A stretch of DNA of 64,000 nucleotides from Leucobacter celer subsp. astrifaciens (lineage in GTDB: Bacteria > Actinomycetota > Actinomycetes > Actinomycetales > Microbacteriaceae), in the NCBI RefSeq assembly GCF_001273835.1, contig NZ_JHEI01000132.1:186001-250000 (forward strand), written 5' to 3'. Below, one piece after another: positions 35,623-43,707 of the stretch. The notes beneath the pieces are model-generated. The model searched no databases, was not told the DNA's origin, and saw nothing but the letters and a program-made list of their open reading frames with translations. Position 1 is the stretch's first letter. Every line of letters starts with the position of its first letter. Position numbers and translations under genes: made by a program.

Positions 35623-35733
35623 TTGGAGAAGATGGGGTCTCGCGCCTCACTCGGAGACGACGATGGCGATCCGGCGCCGGGTTGTCCGGCTCCGAATCGC
35701 CATCGGAACTGCTCGGCTCGTCGCCGGAGCCGT

Positions 35734-36759
35734 TCAGCCGACCTTCGGCTGCTGCTGGGTGATGCAGTGGATGCCGCCGCCGCGGGCGAAGAGCGGGCGC
35801 GCATCGATGCCGATCACCCGTCGTCCCGGGTACACCTCGCGCAGCGTGGCGAGCGCCTGGTCGTCGGCCGGATCCTCGAATGCGCAGGCGAGCACCGCGC
35901 CGTTGAGCACGACGTGGTTGATGTAGCTGTAGTCGACGAAGCCCTCTTCGTCGCGCAGCGCCTCGGGCGCGGGGAGATCGAGGATCTCGAAGCTCGAGGA
36001 GGTGTCGTTGCGGTACTGCTCGGCCACGGCGCGGTTGGTCTTCGCGATCACGTGGTCGGGGTGCGACTCGGCGTCCTGCCGGTGCATGAGCAGTACCTCG
36101 GGCGAGGCGAACGCGGCGAGGATGTCCGAGTGGCCGCGGGTGCCGAAGGTGTCGTGGTCGCGGGTGAGGCCGCGGGGGAGCCACATGGCGCTCGTGGTGC
36201 CGATGGTGCGCGCGAGCTCGGCCTCCACTCGCTCTCGGGTCCACCCCGGGTTGCGGCCCGGATCGAGTTGCACGGTCTGCGTGAGGATCACGTGCCCGGT
36301 GCCGTCGACCTGGATCCCGCCGCCCTCGTTGGTCATCTCCGAGTCGATCAGCTCGGCACCCGCGGCCTCGGCGACGATGCGGCCGATGTGCTGATCGTGA
36401 TCCCAGCTGGCCCAGTCCTGAGCGCCCCAGCCGTTGAAGACGAAGTTCACCGCGCCGAGCCGGCCGTCGTCGCCGACCACGAAGCTCGGTCCGATGTCGC
36501 GCATCCAGGCGTCGTCGAGCGGGGCCGTGATGCGGTCGATCTGCGCCGAGAGGTACTTCGACGCGATCTCTTCATCTCCGGGGTTGACGACCACGGTGAC
36601 GGACTCGAACTCGCTGGCGGCGTTGGCGACGGCGGCCCAGGTGGTGCGAGCCTCCTCCACCTCGGCCTCGGTGTCGCCGAGGGTGTAACCGCTCGTCGGC
36701 CACGCGAGCCAGAGCCGCTCCTGCTCGTGTCCCTCGATGGGCATGCGCCACGTCGTCAT
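35734..36759 (-). CDS. aguA: Agmatine deiminase
   Basis: Converts agmatine to N-carbamoylputrescine plus ammonia. At 341 residues it shows family markers: RLWLAWPTSGYT at the N-terminus, DDAWMRDIGPSFV, TNEGGGIQVDGTGHVILT and the catalytic Cys in RGGGIHCITQQQP (Cys332). AAAGGAG lies six bases before the ATG. No N-carbamoylputrescine amidohydrolase gene is nearby, so the route to putrescine is incomplete in this window. Putrescine would be a plausible feed for the amine-catabolic locus to the right. Confidence 0.92.
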   Translation of the reverse strand: MTTWRMPIEGHEQERLWLAWPTSGYTLGDTEAEVEEARTTWAAVANAASEFESVTVVVNPGDEEIASKYLSAQIDRITAPLDDAWMRDIGPSFVVGDDGRLGAVNFVFNGWGAQDWASWDHDQHIGRIVAEAAGAELIDSEMTNEGGGIQVDGTGHVILTQTVQLDPGRNPGWTRERVEAELARTIGTTSAMWLPRGLTRDHDTFGTRGHSDILAAFASPEVLLMHRQDAESHPDHVIAKTNRAVAEQYRNDTSSSFEILDLPAPEALRDEEGFVDYSYINHVVLNGAVLACAFEDPADDQALATLREVYPGRRVIGIDARPLFARGGGIHCITQQQPKVG

Positions 36760-36796
36760 CGGTGCTCCTTTGGGTCCTGCCTGGGTAGGTTGTGCG

Positions 36797-36808
36797 CCAG
36801 TCTACTGG
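36797..36808. promoter_or_regulatory. Palindrome over the agmatine deiminase -10 region
   Basis: CCAGTCTACTGG is a 5+2+5 palindrome that includes the minus-strand -10 box TAGACT (36799-36804). A GTGTGAC half-site, also part of the hydroxyproline operator, lies at 36811-36817. Confidence 0.4.
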
Positions 36809-36887
36809 CAGTGTGACCAATAAGCACGCCCGGTGTGGCGGAGGGCGCTGTCCGAAAATTATTCTCCACCCGTGGAAGTTCCGAGGG

Positions 36888-36893
36888 TAGGAT
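36888..36893 (+). promoter_or_regulatory. Leaderless -10 box for the NTF2-like gene
   Basis: TAGGAT ends seven bases before the ATG at 36901; no ribosome-binding site is seen. Confidence 0.5.
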
Positions 36894-36900
36894 CGGACGC

Positions 36901-37251
36901 ATGCACGAAGCGGTGAGGGCAGCGGTCCAGAAGTACGTCGACGGTTGCGCGGCGGCCGATCCGGAGCGAGTGCGCGACGCGTTCGACGAGCACGCGGTCA
37001 TGTGGGGGTATCTGGGCCCCGACTACGTGACGATGAGCGGCGCCGATTTCGCCGCCGGGGTCGTGGCGACGGCGCAGCCGGCGGGACCCGGGTACTCCTC
37101 CGAGATCCACAGCATCGAGGTCGTCGGCGATGTCGCCAGCGCAGTGCTCGACGAGAAGGGGTTTCTCGGCGCCGACTTCCGCAACTTCTTCGGTCTGATC
37201 CGACGCGGCGGGGAGTGGCGGATCACCAGCAAGGTGTTCACCACGGTCTGA
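36901..37251 (+). CDS. NTF2/lumazine-binding-like small protein
   Basis: A 116-residue protein with the SnoaL/NTF2 cone pattern: a first helix AVRAAVQKYVDGCAAADPERVRDAFDEHAVMWG, then alternating strands ending FRNFFGLIRRGGEWRITSKVFTTV. Proteins of this kind include small hydrolases and ligand-binding proteins annotated as putative lumazine-binding. No catalytic residue set can be assigned, so the role is open. Confidence 0.7.
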   Translation: MHEAVRAAVQKYVDGCAAADPERVRDAFDEHAVMWGYLGPDYVTMSGADFAAGVVATAQPAGPGYSSEIHSIEVVGDVASAVLDEKGFLGADFRNFFGLIRRGGEWRITSKVFTTV

Positions 37252-37277
37252 TCGGCGGCGCTTCGTTCCCGCCCGCC

Positions 37278-37413
37278 GGTTGAGCGGAGCGAAGAAGGCC
37301 ATGAGCCCCGCCGGTTGAGCGAGCCGAAGGCGAGTCGAAACCCGATGTGTCCCTGCCGCTGTCGGAGGAAGCTCGTCTGCTGAGCGCCCCCGCCGGTTGA
37401 GCGAGTCGAAACC
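37278..37413 (+). repeat. Three REP-like elements in tandem
   Basis: A truncated copy at 37278, a full variant at 37313-37342 (GGTTGAGCGAGCCGAAGG then CGAGTCGAAACC) and a short form GGTTGAGCGAGTCGAAACC at 37395-37413 with the inner repeat lost. These sit in the left part of the 431-bp gene-free stretch 37252-37682. Confidence 0.8.
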
Positions 37414-37522
37414 CGATCCGCCCCGGGGGTCTCCCGTGCTCGCTCGGAAGAGCGCCTGCGCCCCGCCGCGCGGATGGGTGAAACGGTTTCGTGTCGCGGG
37501 CTGCAACGTCGGCGAAATAATT

Positions 37523-37613
37523 CATTCACATTTGCATGAATCTTTTGCCGAATTCGCGCTTTTCTCTCTCAAAACCAAGTATCTACTTGCCTGAGAAAAA
37601 CATCTACGTGTAG
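37523..37613 (+). promoter_or_regulatory. AT-rich control region of the APC permease
   Basis: An unusually A+T-rich stretch. It contains CATTCAC (37523-37529), also found at both P450-locus promoters, a perfect palindrome CAAGTATCTACTTG (37576-37589), and a second smaller one, CTACGTGTAG (37604-37613), centred 26 bp further on. I cannot fix the -10 with confidence. These two palindromes are good candidates for a dimeric repressor pair. Confidence 0.5.
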
Positions 37614-37682
37614 TTTGTTATGTGCAGTGCTCGGTTCGAGCGCTCGTTCCATTGGTGGATGTACAAGGGAGTACCAGCGACC

Positions 37683-39188
37683 ATGTCACACAACAACGAC
37701 GTCGTGGAGCACGACGAGGATGCCGCCCACCTCGCGTCACTCGGCTACTCGTATGACACGACCTTCAAACGCGAGATGAGCTTCTGGGGCAACGTCTCGC
37801 TTGGCTTCACTTACCTATCGCCGATCGCGGGCGTCTTCTCGATGTTCGCGATCTCGCTCGGCCAGGCCGGGCCTCCGATGGCCTGGGCGCTCGTCATCGC
37901 CCTGGTCGGCCAGTTCCTCGTCGCGCTGATCTTCGGCGAGGTCGTCTCGAACTACCCGGTCGCCGGCGGCGTCTACCCCTGGGCCCGGCGCCTGTGGGGC
38001 CGCAAGTGGGCCTGGATGAACGGGTGGATCTACGTGGTCGCGCTCGTCGGCACGATCGCGGCCGTCGCCTACGGTGCAGCGCCGCACCTGGGCACGCTCC
38101 TCGGGTTCACGCCCGACACCGGCGCCACGGTGATCCTGGCCCTCGTGCTGCTCGCCGTCGCCACCTTCTTCAACCTCATGGGCACGAGGGTGCTGGGCTT
38201 CGCGGCGACCACCGGCCTCATCGCGGAGCTGATCGGCTCGATCGTCATCGGCGGCTACCTGCTGCTCTTCGGCCGTCAGCACGACTGGTCGGTGCTCTTC
38301 GACAACCAGGGCATCGGCGACAACGCACCCGGAGGCTACTTCGGTGCGTTCGCGGCGGCCGCGCTCATCGGTATGTTCGCCTACTACGGCTTCGAGGCCA
38401 ACGGCGATGTCGCCGAGGAGATCAAGAACCCGAGCGTCCGAGTGCCCAAGGCCATGCGCATGACACTCTACGTCGGCGGCTTCGCGGCCAACGTGCTCGT
38501 GTTCTCGCTGGTGCTGGCGGTTCCCGACTTCCACGCGGTCGCCAACGGCGACGTGGCCGACCCGATCCACGAGCTGCTGAGCAACGCCTTCGGCCCGATC
38601 CTCCCGGTCGTGATGCTGGTGATCGTGATCGCCTTCATCTCGTGCATGATCAGCCTGCAGGCCGCGGCCAGCCGACTGCTCTTCTCGATGGGGCGCGACG
38701 GCTTCCTCCCCGGCTCGAAGTTCCTCGCGAAGTTCAACGACAACCGTCACGTGCCGCAGAACGCGCTGATCATGGCGGCGCTCTTCCCCGCGCTGGTGGT
38801 GCTCTTCTCGCTGCTGCTCGAGGACGCGCTGACCGCGATGGTCGGCTTCGGCACCGTGGGCATCTACATCGGCTTCCAGATGGTGGTGTTCGCCGCGCTG
38901 CGCGCCCGCATCCTCGGCTGGAAGCCCGCGGGCAAGTTCCGTCTGGGCGCCTGGGCCTACCCGGTCAACATCGCTGCTCTGCTCTGGGGCATCGTGGCGG
39001 TCGCGAACATCCTGTGGCCGCGCGAGACCGGCGGCGGCTGGGCCGAGGACTACCTGCTGATCATGACCACCGTCGGCGTGATCGCCTTCGGCTGGATCTA
39101 CATGCTCGTCTCGAAGGCCTACACCCGCGGCGATGCGCCGGCGGGCGATGCCAGCGGGCCGATCAAGACCACGACGAAGGTGGGCTGA
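37683..39188 (+). CDS. APC-family amino acid/amine permease
   Basis: A 501-residue transporter with about twelve membrane helices. The first-helix motif GFTYLSPIAGVFSMF and FGEVVSNYPVAGGVYPWARRLWGRKWAWMNGW are typical of APC transporters for amino acids, GABA, choline or polyamines. The in-frame ATG at 37620 is rejected because it adds an odd, Trp-rich leader; AAGGGAG lies 11 nt before ATG 37683. It opens the amine-catabolic locus and probably imports its substrate. Confidence 0.88.
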   Translation: MSHNNDVVEHDEDAAHLASLGYSYDTTFKREMSFWGNVSLGFTYLSPIAGVFSMFAISLGQAGPPMAWALVIALVGQFLVALIFGEVVSNYPVAGGVYPWARRLWGRKWAWMNGWIYVVALVGTIAAVAYGAAPHLGTLLGFTPDTGATVILALVLLAVATFFNLMGTRVLGFAATTGLIAELIGSIVIGGYLLLFGRQHDWSVLFDNQGIGDNAPGGYFGAFAAAALIGMFAYYGFEANGDVAEEIKNPSVRVPKAMRMTLYVGGFAANVLVFSLVLAVPDFHAVANGDVADPIHELLSNAFGPILPVVMLVIVIAFISCMISLQAAASRLLFSMGRDGFLPGSKFLAKFNDNRHVPQNALIMAALFPALVVLFSLLLEDALTAMVGFGTVGIYIGFQMVVFAALRARILGWKPAGKFRLGAWAYPVNIAALLWGIVAVANILWPRETGGGWAEDYLLIMTTVGVIAFGWIYMLVSKAYTRGDAPAGDASGPIKTTTKVG

Positions 39189-39212
39189 TCCCGCACGCCT
39201 CACTGGATCACA

Positions 39213-39267
39213 CGGGAGTCCCGTTGTGCCGCCGCGTTTCTCTCGCAGCGGCGCAGCGGGACTCCCG
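39213..39267 (+). terminator. Two-part hairpin between permease and PuuD-like gene
   Basis: CGGGAGTCCCG (39213-39223) pairs with CGGGACTCCCG (39257-39267); an inner G+C stem can also form. It could be a partial terminator, since the next gene continues in the same direction. Confidence 0.6.
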
Positions 39268-39330
39268 CTCCGTCCGCAGGACACCGCAGGCACCCGCGCA
39301 CCCCACGCACCGCACCCGAAAGGACCCCAG

Positions 39331-40119
39331 ATGACCGATCTCGCAGTGGATCCCGCACCCTTCCTGACTCCGGCCGTAGAGGACCCAAACGGGCCGCTGA
39401 TCCCGATGGTGGTGTCGCTCACCTTCCCGGGGATGGATCGCGGGGCGCACGACCTGCAGGACGAGTTCACGCGGATCGCGTTCGCGGCCGTGCGCGAGGC
39501 GGGCGGGCGACCCCGGCTGGTCGACTCCGCGGCACCCGATCTCGCCTCGGTCGACGAGGTGTTCGCCGACGCGCAGGGGATCGTCTTTCTCGGCGGCGGC
39601 GACGTGGACATCGCCTGCTACGCGTACGAGGGACCGGTGCCGTCGAACCTGTACGGCGTCGACCGTCGGGGAGACGACTACTGCATCGCGCTGATCCGGG
39701 AGTCGGTGCGGCGGGATCTGCCCACGCTGGCGATCTGCCGGGGCTCGCAGCTGCTCAACGTCGCCTTCGGCGGCACGCTGATCCCCGATATCTCGGACTG
39801 GGAGATGCACCACGGCGGCAGCGGCGAGCCGCTGTTCATCGATGAGCCGGTGATCCTGGAGCCGGATTCCGAGATCGCCCGGATCCTCGGCCGCACCGAG
39901 GTCACGGTGCGCAACGGGCATCACCAGGCGGTCGCCGAGGTGGCTCCGGCGCTGCGCGCGACGGCTCGGGCGCACGACGGCATCGTCGAGGGCACCGAGC
40001 ATCGTGACGCGAGCTGGGTCGTGGGCGTGCAGTGGCATCCGGAGGAGCCGCAGGCCGACGCGCAGGATCGCGCCAGCCTCTTCGGGGAGCTCGTCGCCCG
40101 CTCCCGCACCACCCCGTAG
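39331..40119 (+). CDS. Gamma-glutamyl-gamma-aminobutyrate hydrolase-like (PuuD fold)
   Basis: A class-I glutamine-amidotransferase-like hydrolase (C26 peptidase, PuuD type), 262 residues. The nucleophile is in LAICRGSQLLNVAFGG, the His in VQWHPEE with Glu two residues on, and PLIPMVVSL starts the domain. It should release free acid and glutamate from a gamma-glutamylated intermediate made by the GS-like ligase at 43.7 kb. GAAAGGACC precedes the ATG. A PuuD paralogue lies at 45.9 kb. Confidence 0.85.
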   Translation: MTDLAVDPAPFLTPAVEDPNGPLIPMVVSLTFPGMDRGAHDLQDEFTRIAFAAVREAGGRPRLVDSAAPDLASVDEVFADAQGIVFLGGGDVDIACYAYEGPVPSNLYGVDRRGDDYCIALIRESVRRDLPTLAICRGSQLLNVAFGGTLIPDISDWEMHHGGSGEPLFIDEPVILEPDSEIARILGRTEVTVRNGHHQAVAEVAPALRATARAHDGIVEGTEHRDASWVVGVQWHPEEPQADAQDRASLFGELVARSRTTP

Positions 40120-40143
40120 GCGTGCTCGAGCCGGCGTGCAGCC

Positions 40144-40250
40144 GGTTGAGCGAGCGAAGCGAGTCGAAACCGATACTCCGGCGGTTTCGACTCGCTTCGC
40201 TCGCTCAATCAGCGGACCACGAGAGCTCACTCAATCAGCGGATCACGAGC
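40144..40250. repeat. Inverted REP-like pair plus short direct repeats
   Basis: A full copy at 40144-40171 faces a reverse copy at 40183-40210, giving a near-perfect 28-bp hairpin with an 11-nt loop. CTCAATCAGCGGAYCACGAG then occurs twice (40204-40223 and 40231-40250). Confidence 0.85.
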
Positions 40251-40261
40251 GGCAGAAGCCG

Positions 40262-40295
40262 CCTCCCCGCGAACTCGACGTGAGCCGCGGGGAGG
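40262..40295. terminator. Bidirectional terminator between PuuD-like and flavodoxin genes
   Basis: CCTCCCCGCG (40262-40271) pairs with CGCGGGGAGG (40286-40295) around a 14-nt loop, between convergent genes. Confidence 0.7.
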
Positions 40296-40332
40296 GGATT
40301 CGCTAAGCGAAGCCTGGCTGGGCCTGGCGGGA

Positions 40333-40353
40333 GCGATCGGCGCAGCCGATCGC
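40333..40353 (-). terminator. Compact hairpin behind the flavodoxin gene
   Basis: GCGATCGGC and GCCGATCGC pair perfectly around GCA, 46 bp past the flavodoxin stop on the minus strand. Confidence 0.6.
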
Positions 40354-40398
40354 GGATGGACGGCTTCGCGTGCGAATCACCTTTCCGCGGCGGGGGCG

Positions 40399-40857
40399 TC
40401 AGACCGGGATCGAGGCGGCCTCGAGCACTCCGGGCAGCCACTCGAGCGCGGCGTCGCTGCCGAGCGCCCAGGAGGATGCGTCGTGGCGGCCGTACTCGCC
40501 GACCCGCTCGGCGCCCTGCGCGGCGAAGCGACGGTCGATGTGCTCGCTGCCCTGGCTGTAGGTCTCCTCGTAGAAGGTGTCGCCGAGGCCGAACATCGCG
40601 TAGCGCACCCCAGTGAGGTCCGGGGGAGTCGCATCGAACGCCTCGGCGAACGGGATCGCAGAGTTGGGCAGGTCGCCCTCCCCGTGCGTCGAGCAGACGA
40701 CCAGGATGAAGCGGTCGGGGGTGATCGAGGCCGGGTCGGTGTTCTGCAGATCGTGTATCTCGACGTCTTCGTGCTGCTCGCTCAGAGCCGCGCCGAGGTC
40801 CTCGGCGATGAGTTCCGCGTTGCCGGATTCGGTGCCGTACAGAATGGTGAACTTCAC
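40399..40857 (-). CDS. Flavodoxin (P450 redox partner)
   Basis: A 152-residue single-domain flavodoxin of the MioC/sulfite-reductase-like type. The FMN phosphate loop is YGTESGNAE at residues 6-14; the isoalloxazine loops are CSTHGEGDLP and FGLGDTFYEETY. It probably carries electrons from the adjacent ferredoxin-NADP-reductase-like enzyme to the P450, replacing the ferredoxin of most bacterial P450 systems. I choose GTG 40857 because AGAGGAAC lies at normal spacing; the ATG at 40875 overlaps that Shine-Dalgarno. Confidence 0.88.
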   Translation of the reverse strand: MKFTILYGTESGNAELIAEDLGAALSEQHEDVEIHDLQNTDPASITPDRFILVVCSTHGEGDLPNSAIPFAEAFDATPPDLTGVRYAMFGLGDTFYEETYSQGSEHIDRRFAAQGAERVGEYGRHDASSWALGSDAALEWLPGVLEAASIPV

Positions 40858-40884
40858 TGCGGTGGTTCCTCTCATTGAATCTGG

Positions 40885-42183
40885 TTATCGTTCGGTCGGC
40901 CTCGCCCCGCGGGCGATGGCGGCCATTCGGTCGTGGTCGGAAAGCTTGCGGCGAACCCGCCCCTCCGGAGCGAGTTCGCGCTCGTGCGCGTCGAGTGCGA
41001 GCCACTGCTCGTAGCCGACGGCGCGCTCGCGCACGGCCTCCGGCAGACCCGAGAAGCCGAGCCGGTCGGAGACCACGGCGAGGGTGCCGTCGGCCAGATC
41101 CGCGGCGATCTCCTCGGCGACGAGCTTCGCGTAGCTGCGGTTCTCGGGAATCGCTCCGCGCGGTCCGCGCTGAGCCCAGCCGGCACGGTACAGGCCGGCC
41201 TCGATGCGGCCCGTCTCGGGGGTGGCCTCCAGGTCCGCGATGAGTCGCGCGAGTTCGTCGCCGCCGGTCGAGGCGAAGCCGATCGCCGTCACGACGGCGG
41301 TCGCGGGCACGATGACCTGCTCATCCCCGCGGGCGAGCTCCACGCCCTCCACGCGGTCGGTGCCGATCACGCGTACCGGCGACCAGCCGAAGCGCAGGTC
41401 GACCGCGGGCCCGGGATGCATCGGGCGGTCCGCCGCGATCATCTCGCTGATGGCGGTCACGCGTCCCTGTGCCGCGCGGTCGAGCTCGGTGCCCGAGGGC
41501 GGTTCGACCTCGCCGGCCGCCGTGTAGCTCGCGCGGGGGAGCTGGGCGAGCTCGCGGAGCATCTGCGGATCGCCCTTCGAGTCGGCCGCACCGGATCGGC
41601 TCACGAGAGTGACGCGTTCGGCGGGAGCTGCGAGGTAACCCTCGAGCGCGGGATCGGCGACGTCGCTCTCGGTGTAGTCGTCGGCCCCCTTGACCAGGAA
41701 GCGGAGCACGTCGAGTGCGACGTTCCCGGCACCGATGACGACGATATCGCCGCCCAGATCGGGGAGCCGTTCGCCCTCATCGGGGTGGGAGTTGAGCACT
41801 CGGGTGAGCACCCCGGCCCCGATCACGCCGGGGAGCTCGCCGCCGGGCAGCCCAAGGCCGCGATCCGCCGAGAGGCCGGTCGCGAGGACCACGGCGTCGA
41901 AGTGCTCACGCAGCTCGTCGAGGCTCAGGTCGCGCCCGATCTCGATGTCGCCGGCGAAGCGCACGGACTCGTGCTGGAAGAGACGGTCGAACTGTCGCGT
42001 GATCGCCTTCGTGTGCTGATGGTCGGCTGCGACGCCGTAGCGCACCAGGCCGAATGGTGAGACCAGCCTGTCGAGGATCGTGAGCTCGCAGCCGGGCGTC
42101 GAGCGCAACAGGGACTGCGCGAGATAGCAGCCTGACGGCCCGCTGCCGACGATGGCGATCTTCGGGCTCGAGGGAGTCGGCAT
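40885..42183 (-). CDS. Ferredoxin/flavodoxin-NADP+ reductase (adrenodoxin reductase-like)
   Basis: A 432-residue FAD enzyme that should feed NADPH electrons to the flavodoxin. Its FAD loop is KIAIVGSGPSGCYLAQSLL, its NADP loop DIVVIGAGNVALDVLRFLVK, and SPFGLVRYGVAADHQ..K is the FprA/adrenodoxin-reductase signature. AAAGGAG lies six bases ahead of ATG 42183. The gene is divergent from the P450 and shares an AT-rich control region with it. Confidence 0.9.
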   Translation of the reverse strand: MPTPSSPKIAIVGSGPSGCYLAQSLLRSTPGCELTILDRLVSPFGLVRYGVAADHQHTKAITRQFDRLFQHESVRFAGDIEIGRDLSLDELREHFDAVVLATGLSADRGLGLPGGELPGVIGAGVLTRVLNSHPDEGERLPDLGGDIVVIGAGNVALDVLRFLVKGADDYTESDVADPALEGYLAAPAERVTLVSRSGAADSKGDPQMLRELAQLPRASYTAAGEVEPPSGTELDRAAQGRVTAISEMIAADRPMHPGPAVDLRFGWSPVRVIGTDRVEGVELARGDEQVIVPATAVVTAIGFASTGGDELARLIADLEATPETGRIEAGLYRAGWAQRGPRGAIPENRSYAKLVAEEIAADLADGTLAVVSDRLGFSGLPEAVRERAVGYEQWLALDAHERELAPEGRVRRKLSDHDRMAAIARGARPTER

Positions 42184-42243
42184 CACAGCTCCTTTGCGTG
42201 TTCCTGCTGATCCGGTGCGATGGAGTCCACCGGACATGGGCCT

Positions 42244-42350
42244 ATTGTAGCGTTAAATATTCCACGAGTGAATGTTTTATTTCGATTACGTGGATTTCTC
42301 CTCGGGAAACCGCAGAAAGACTTGCGCTGTAAAACATTCACGGATAACTT
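42244..42350. promoter_or_regulatory. Divergent P450/reductase promoters with shared element
   Basis: P450 side: TTGCGC (42322-42327), 17 bp, TAACTT (42345-42350). Reductase side (minus strand): TTCACT, 17 bp, TACAAT (42244-42249). AAAACATTCAC occurs in each promoter on opposite strands: 42331-42341 plus, 42268-42278 minus. This is the best operator candidate for the locus. Confidence 0.6.
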
Positions 42351-42408
42351 ATTTGCTAACCGGCCGCTCGTAGATCGGAGCGGGAGCGAATTCGACGAAG
42401 GAGTACGA

Positions 42409-43632
42409 ATGACCGGACAGGTGGCACCGGAGGCGGTGCCGTATCTCGATATCACGTCGCCCGACTTCGCGATGAACTCGGAGGCGGTGCGCGACGCGCG
42501 CAGCAAGAGCTGGTACGCGCGGACCAACTACGGCATCGGCGTACTGCGCTACGAGGAAGTGACCGAGCTGCTCAAACACGCCAGCCTCAACCAGGGCAGC
42601 GCCAAGTGGCCCGATCATCACGGAGTGCACTCCGGGGTCTTCTACGACTGGTGGGCGAAGAATCTCCTCGTGCTCGAGGGCGACGAGCACGACCGCATCC
42701 GCCGGCTGCTCAACCCCGCGTTCTCACCCGGTGTGGCGCGCAGACTCGAACCCGAGTTCGCCGAGATCGCCGCCGAGCTCATCGATGACATGAAGGCGAA
42801 GCAGGCACGGGGCGAGCAGGTCGAGTTCGTCGCCGACTTCTCCGAGCCCTTCGCCACCCGCGCCCTGTGCGCGATGATGGGCCTGCCGCACGAGCACTGG
42901 CCGTTCATCGCCTCGCGGGCGAACACGGTCGGCTACGCGCTGAGCGTGACGATCAAGGAGGACATCGACCGCGTCGACGTCGCCGTGCAGGAGCTCTACG
43001 ACTTCGTCGAGCGCCTCATCGAGGAGCGGCGGGAGGAGCCGGGAGACGACATGGTGTCGACGCTGCTCCAAGTCTCCTCGCAGGACGGCGACACCCTGAG
43101 CGGCGAGGAACTGCGCAACGCGCTCGTGCTCATGCTCTTCGGCGGCATGGATACGACCCGCAATCAGCTCGGTCTGATCCTGCAGACCTTCATGCGCAAC
43201 CCCGAGCAGTGGGAGGTGCTGGCCGAGCGGCCCAAGGAGCTCACCCGCCCCGCGCTGGAGGAGGCGCTGCGCGTCAACCCCACCACGCGCTGGGTGACCC
43301 GCGAGGCCAACGAGGACTTCGAGTTCAACGGGCTCGAGATCGCGAAGGGCACGACCGTGCACCTCTTCACGATGTCGAGCGGCACCGATCCAGAGGCCTA
43401 CCCCGACCCCGAGATCGACATCCAGATCCCGAGCCGCAAGCAGCACCACACCTTCGGCGGCGGCATCCACAAGTGCCTCGGGCACTACATCGCCCGCGCC
43501 GACATGAGCGTGGCGCTGCCGATGCTCGCGCAGGCATTCACCGACGTGAACTGCCCCGGCGGCGATGAGTGGCTCCCGGATTCCGGCAACCACGGACCGA
43601 TCAAGCTCCCCATCGACTTCACCGTGCGCTGA
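42409..43632 (+). CDS. Cytochrome P450 monooxygenase
   Basis: A 407-residue soluble bacterial P450. The heme loop FGGGIHKCLGHYIAR places the ligand at Cys356. The I-helix GGMDTTRNQ (about 245-253) has the Asp-Thr acid-alcohol pair for O2 activation; the K-helix EEALR gives the ExxR pair. The start at 42409 is fixed by GAAGGAGTACGA. Redox partners are encoded divergently (reductase, flavodoxin) and a GS-like ligase follows 75 bp later. The substrate is unknown. A P450 beside a GS-like gene recalls mycobacterial piperidine/pyrrolidine/morpholine clusters (from memory), so hydroxylation next to nitrogen, opening a cyclic or secondary amine, is a reasonable hypothesis. Confidence 0.93.
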   Translation: MTGQVAPEAVPYLDITSPDFAMNSEAVRDARSKSWYARTNYGIGVLRYEEVTELLKHASLNQGSAKWPDHHGVHSGVFYDWWAKNLLVLEGDEHDRIRRLLNPAFSPGVARRLEPEFAEIAAELIDDMKAKQARGEQVEFVADFSEPFATRALCAMMGLPHEHWPFIASRANTVGYALSVTIKEDIDRVDVAVQELYDFVERLIEERREEPGDDMVSTLLQVSSQDGDTLSGEELRNALVLMLFGGMDTTRNQLGLILQTFMRNPEQWEVLAERPKELTRPALEEALRVNPTTRWVTREANEDFEFNGLEIAKGTTVHLFTMSSGTDPEAYPDPEIDIQIPSRKQHHTFGGGIHKCLGHYIARADMSVALPMLAQAFTDVNCPGGDEWLPDSGNHGPIKLPIDFTVR

Positions 43633-43707
43633 CGCGCCGTCCGCAGCGCCCCGGCTCCTCGCGCGGGAGCGCTGCACGACAGACCTTCCAACGACGAAAG
43701 GAACCCC

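Noticed and set aside
37278..37413. Possible CRISPR array
   Set aside because: Repeats are palindromic REP-like units of unequal length and spacing, without unique equal-length spacers or cas genes.
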